64,000 nt of DNA. It comes from Uloborus plumipes. Lineage: Eukaryota > Arthropoda > Arachnida > Araneae > Uloboridae. Of this stretch, positions 59,636 to 64,000 are shown in pieces. The notes under the pieces are model-generated. The model searched no databases. It saw only the letters and a program-made list of their open reading frames with translations, and was not told the origin of the DNA. Numbering within the stretch: the first letter of the stretch is position 1; every line of letters starts with the position of its first letter. Location: contig JAXGGA010001602.1 in assembly GCA_038373865.1 (NCBI GenBank), positions 62,001-126,000 of the forward strand. Direction: 5' to 3'. A program made the translations under genes and the position numbers.

Positions 59636-62600
59636 TATGGTGGTCACAAGTAACATGGGGAAAATTTTTTTTCAACTAATCTTTTGCGGCACCCCCCTAA
59701 AATGTGCCAATGGGCTAGAAAATGAGATTTGCAAAGTTTTAGCTTAATCGGATAATATTAACACGTGCCGCAAAGAGGGTAAAGTTAAGAAAAACAGCGA
59801 TTTTTAGCCAAAAATTGTAGTTTTTACTCAGTAAAACCAGAACTACTGATCCTAGAAGCTTTATTTTGGTCTCATTTTGTAGGAAACTTTATTTTCTTTA
59901 AGTCTAATCTTATTTAAAGTTTCGAAAAAATTTTTTAAGTATTTTTCAGAATTTTCACAAGTCAGGCTGCAACGCAAATCCTCGAAATTGCAAGTAACAC
60001 GGGGAAATTTTTTTTTCAACTAATCTTTTGCAGCACCCCCCTAAAATGTGACACTAGACTAGAAAAGGTTATTTGTAAAGTTTTAGCTCAATCGGATAAT
60101 ATTAACACGTGTCGCAAAGAGGGTAAAGTTAAGAAAAACAGCTTTTTTTGGCAAAAAATCGTAGTTTTTCCTCAATAAAATGAAAACCATTCGTCCTAAA
60201 ACCGCAGTTTTGGTCTCATTTCATAGGAAATTTTATTCTTTAAGTCTAACTTCATTCAAATTTTGGTAAAAAAAATGATTAAGTATTATTCAGAATTTTT
60301 GAAGTCAGGTCACGCGTACATCCTCAAAATCGCATAAAATGAATTAATTATTAAAATATAAATTTCATTACTTCTTGCAGTAAATTTGTTCGAATCTACT
60401 TGTAATATTAACTTTTTAGAGAAAAGGCAGCAATAATATCAGGAATATATACTCTAATTATGTCTCTGAAAGTCATTACTAAAACAAATAACTGATTTGT
60501 AAAACGCCTGAAATTAGCTGCATAAACCATGAATACGGATCGGAACTTTGCTTCCTCCACGGAGTCAGCGCTGAACAATAGAAAACAGCACGGGCCTAAT
60601 TCAAGCAAAAGCTGTATTTTCGACAGTCGGAGAGTGGGGAGCAGTTGAAAAAACTCAGGCAATGTGTTTTGACACTACTTCTGTAAATACTGGGAGCATA
60701 AAGGGAACCTGTGTTCGGTCAGAACAATTGTTTCAGAAAAACCTTCTGTATTTATCATGTCGCCATCACGTATTAGAAATTATTTTAAAAGCAGTTTTTG
60801 TTTGCAAATTTGGTGCCACTGGTTCTCAACCAACGATCTTTCAAAAATTTCAAGCTGAATGGTCTCGGACAGATAAGAAGCAATTTAAAGCAGCAGTAGA
60901 CGATAATAGAAGAAATAAAATAAGCAATCCGGACGAAATTTCTAGCTTTCTTTTTGAACAATTGAAACAGCGGCAACCTTAGGGATGACTATAAAAAATT
61001 TCTTCAACTTTGCTTGATTTATTTAGGGAGTCTTCCTCCAAACCAAGTTACTTTTCGAGTACCTGGCGCTATTCATCACGCCAGATGGATGTCAAAGGCC
61101 ATTTATTCTCTAAAAATATATCTATTTAGGGATCAGTTTTCCTTAACGGATTCAGAGAAAAAAGGCATTGAAGATGTTTGTTTGTTCATAGTTAATATTT
61201 ACGTAAAAGTGTGGTTTAATGCCCAACATCCAGCCATGGCCCCCAATCAAGACCTCCAACTATTAAAATCATTGGTTAAATACAAGAGTATAGATGAAAG
61301 TGTCGCTGACACGGCACTTTATAAAGTTATTAAGCATCTGTGGTACCTCAACTCGGAGCAAGTTGCATTTTCTTTTTTTGACGATAATTTAGAAAAAAGG
61401 ATAAAAACAAACATGGTTGCAAAAGTATTGTCTGAAGTAGAAGATGATGAAGATGATTGTGATGATAGGGATGTTAGAGCACAGCTCAATTTGAATGAAG
61501 TCAATAGTTTATTGGATAAGGAAGTAGACTACTTTGTTTCTCCACAAACATTAAATTTTTTCAAAAGATTCGCAATTAATACTGAATTTTTAAGTACTGA
61601 TCTCGATGAATGGTGTGAAAACCAACATTATATTAGAGCAAAGAATATAGTGAACGGTCTAAGGGTAGTGAATGACACAGCTGAAAGAGGCGTAAAATTA
61701 ATTCAAGACTTTAATTCCTGTTTAACAAAAGACGAAGAGCAAAGACAGTTTCTGTTGCAAGTAATAGCTGAATGCAGACACATTTTTCCAGATTCGTCAA
61801 AGGCTAGTATGTCCAAGCCGTTACCACCGTAAATTTTATGTCAGGAATAGTTGTATTATTATGTATACTGTAGCAAAGTTGTTAAGTAATAAAATGCCTT
61901 AGAACTTATACTGTCATTTTAACTTTTTGCTTTATCTTCTTAACTGACTTCCTTAGTTCCTTTATTGCAAATCAGAAACTTATTACATTTAATTATTAAT
62001 ATTCCTTTGATTTAATCCTTTTCAATGAAAAAATATTAAACCAAGAAAGAACAAATAAATGTAATTGAATATTGTAATGCTTTTAGGTTTTTGCATGAAA
62101 ATTTCTTATTTTTGATATACTCTACGATTTAACTAAAAAATGCCAAATAAATACTTTGGACATGATAGCAAAAATGAATGGGATAGCACTTAACGAGAAT
62201 GAAATTTCCTACAAAATGAGACCAAAATAAAGTTTCTAAGATGAGTAGTTTTGGTTTTACAGAGGAAAAACTACGATTTTTGGCTAAAAATTCACCGTTT
62301 TTCGTAACTTTACCCACTTTGAGGCACGTGTTAATATTATCCGATTAAGCTAAAACTTTTCAAATCTCATTTTCTAGTCTATTGGCACATTTTAGGGGGG
62401 TGCCTCAAAAGATTAGTTGAAAAAAAAATTTCCCCATGTTACTAGCATTTTCGAGGATTTGCGTTGCAGCCTGACTTGTGAAAATTCTGAAAAATACTTA
62501 ATCATTTTTTTCGAAACTTTAAATACAATTAAATTTAAAGAAAATAAAATTTCCTACAAAATGAGACCAAAATAAAGCTTCTAGGATCAGTAGTTTTGGT

Positions 62601-62788
62601 TTTACAGAGTAAAAACTACAATTTTTGGCTAAAAATCGCTGTTTTTCTTAACTTTACCCTCTTTGCGGCACGTGTTAATATTATCCGATTAAGCTAAAAC
62701 TTTGCAAATCTCATTTTCTAGCCCATTGGCACATTTTAGGGGGGTGCCGCAAAAGAAATTCGAAAATTGATTTTTTGTGACCACCCTA
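59636..62788 (+). mobile_element. 3.15-kb hAT-like transposon with duplicated terminal arms
   Basis: Exact 8-bp duplication TGATACAC at 59628-59635 and 62789-62796. Ends are TATGGTGGTCAC and the inverse TAGGGTGGTCAC. Each arm holds two tandem copies of a unit of about 340 bp (59646 and 59990 on the left; about 62150 and 62440 inverted on the right) with the words CGGATAATATTAACACGTG and GCACCCCCCTAAAATGTG. A broken transposase lies between. Confidence 0.85.
60590..61832 (+). pseudogene. hAT-like transposase remnant, frameshifted
   Basis: Reading from about 60590 gives TGLIQAKAVFSTVGEWGAVE, then CFDTTSVNTG (candidate catalytic Asp) and SCRHHVLE, matching the CxxH motif that follows the second Asp in hAT transposases. 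The frame stops at 60982, but the next frame carries RDDYKKFLQL into a 272-codon frame (61014-61832). That frame has ARWMSKAIYSLK (the hAT RW motif), an acidic insert EVEDDEDDCDDRD, and a C-terminal NDTAERGVKLI (candidate catalytic Glu). A one-base indel near 60975-60983 explains the break. The N-terminal zinc-finger region and first Asp are not recognisable. The hAT assignment rests on these motifs plus the 8-bp TSD. Confidence 0.75.
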
Positions 62789-62796
62789 TGATACAC

Positions 62797-63164
62797 CACC
62801 ACCAACTCGGTCATTCCATCCAAGGACTGCAGTTTCGTGCTTGTTAGCACTCATCAGCCTGGAGTAAGAAGTAATCGAGCTGTAGGCATATACACTCTTA
62901 TAGATTGCAAAGACTACCCAAAAGCGGTAACTTTCTGTCCCTAATGTAGTTTTTTCAGTACATCCAAAACAAAAGGACTCACAGGGATAGCAGTTACTGT
63001 TCATATTTAAAGAATTGCTTTGCCTATTTTTTAACAGTTTATGTCTCAAGTTAATTTAACAATGAATTTTTATACATATTATTGGTTTTTTTTAGCTGAA
63101 AATACATCAAATAACACATATACCGACTAAAAAAAATTCTGAAAATCTCGAGGGTCTAAGTCCC
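62797..63164. repeat. possible dispersed repeat at the hAT target site
   Basis: CACCACCAACTCGGTCATTCC and CAGTTTCGTGCTTGTTAGCA look like a repeated family. A weaker related phrase is at 53430. No RNA polymerase III boxes could be identified. Confidence 0.35.
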
Positions 63165-63168
63165 TCTA

Positions 63169-63339
63169 CGCCTTAAGGCCCCTAGAAAACTGTTTCCGAT
63201 CACACTTACCATCTGTCGGACTCTCAGCAAAGTACAAGGAGTGGTACTTAAAAGCTTCAGCATGGTTCCAGGCATTTAGGATTCATAAGACTAAATTAAT
63301 ACAAGCGGGACTTCTGAGTCTCGTCAAGGCATAAAAGGG
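63169..63339 (-). mobile_element. partial piggyBac-like MITE, third copy
   Basis: Reverse complement begins CCCTTTTATGCCTTGACGAG next to TTAA (63340-63343) and follows the copy at 48991 through its ACAGATGGTA and CATAGGGGC-type interior. The distal end is not identified. Confidence 0.65.
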
Positions 63340-63343
63340 TTAA

Positions 63344-64000
63344 GGTAATGAATGAGTAACTGGTTTATCGGACAAACCGCAGTTCCATAACTTTATTCAA
63401 TGTTTCGTTTCATAACGCTTACAGGAAATGCCTCATTAGGTTAGGATATTATAGCATTGCAATGATTGCTACTATTTGCACTAATGGGAAATAAGAGAAA
63501 AACAATAAGTCACAGTTGATTATTTCATAAAGCATGTTCCACCACGCGCCTGTTATGTAATCTAAGAGAGTTTGAATCGATTACTGCTTTTTTTTAATAG
63601 AAACTCGTGACAATCCGCTATTGTCGCAGGTACGTGATATGTTCTTCAATTGATTTTCGACTGAAGTTCTACAGCATTTCATTAGAAGCATGACTACTGC
63701 TAATTACTTATTTATTTATTTATGTACTTATTCTTTAAACTAAGTGACTTGGGTACTTATTTTCAAACGTTTTTGACATTCGTTGCAAAGTTATATCTCT
63801 CTCTGTGACAAAAAAAAAGTTTTTAATTGTGTTGAGAATTTTTAATAGATTTTGACCTCTTATTTAAAAGATAACAACCGCATTCTACGAAACAGTAAGT
63901 TATATTTCTTGAAATGGAATTAACTATCGAATAAATACGAGTGAGGTTCTTTATCTTTCAAAGCGAATCATTTTTCTTTTACATTACTCATACATTTAGG
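63344..64000. other. AT-rich intergenic DNA to window end
   Basis: No gene or element seen apart from an ATTTATTTATTTATG run near 63705. Confidence 0.4.

Noticed and set aside
62791..62900. tRNA-derived SINE
   Set aside because: The sequence looks like a dispersed repeat, but no A or B box or tail could be identified.

Overview
The window is AT-rich eukaryotic nuclear DNA, most likely from an arthropod and plausibly an arachnid. Evidence for this is GT-AG introns, a secreted TULIP-type lipid-binding gene, a tandem pair of 7-TM gustatory-receptor-like genes, a Ty3/Gypsy remnant, and dense Tc1/mariner, hAT, pogo, piggyBac and Harbinger-type DNA transposons. The species assignment is inference. 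No operons, CRISPR arrays, rRNA or convincing tRNAs were seen. Host coding DNA is only about 3 kb of 64 kb.

Layout. 0-5 kb: short hAT element with 8-bp target duplication (425-882), diverged tandem repeats, an internally deleted Tc1-like element (3157-3985) and a pogo/Tigger-like MITE (4703-5096). 6.3-7.7 kb: almost pure A/T block, followed by an 18-bp perfect hairpin. 10-19 kb: two gustatory-receptor-like genes in tandem, the first broken by a one-base insertion and the second open; downstream flanks are also duplicated, so the unit is about 5.2 kb. Between and behind them lie a MITE with TIR-like internal motifs (11683-12973), a roughly 220-bp tandem repeat and a hAT element (16620-17302). 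21.3-22.2 kb: decayed Ty3/Gypsy reverse transcriptase/RNase H. 24.5-28.1 kb: three-exon TULIP gene (about 276 aa with signal peptide), with a dead copy of its last exon in intron 2. 31.7-36 kb: a MITE with 25-bp perfect TIRs holding a nested piggyBac-like MITE, and a foldback element made of AACGTCCCC repeats. 39.3-47.0 kb: a nest of transposons four deep, namely an outer element, an intact Tc1-like transposon inside it, a hAT element inside the Tc1 right terminal repeat, and a further hAT copy inside that. 47-58 kb: mariner remnant and several short MITEs. 59.6-62.8 kb: a 3.15-kb hAT element with a frameshifted transposase and duplicated long terminal arms.

How the parts relate. The host genes (chemoreceptors and a secreted hydrophobic-ligand carrier) could both belong to chemosensory or lipid-signalling biology, but they are neighbours only and no joint function is shown. 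Most other structure is transposon layering, and exact target-site duplications allow the insertion order to be read. The least familiar signal is a class of non-autonomous elements (11.7, 31.7 and 39.3 kb) whose terminal sequence motif is scattered, in both orientations, through the element body.
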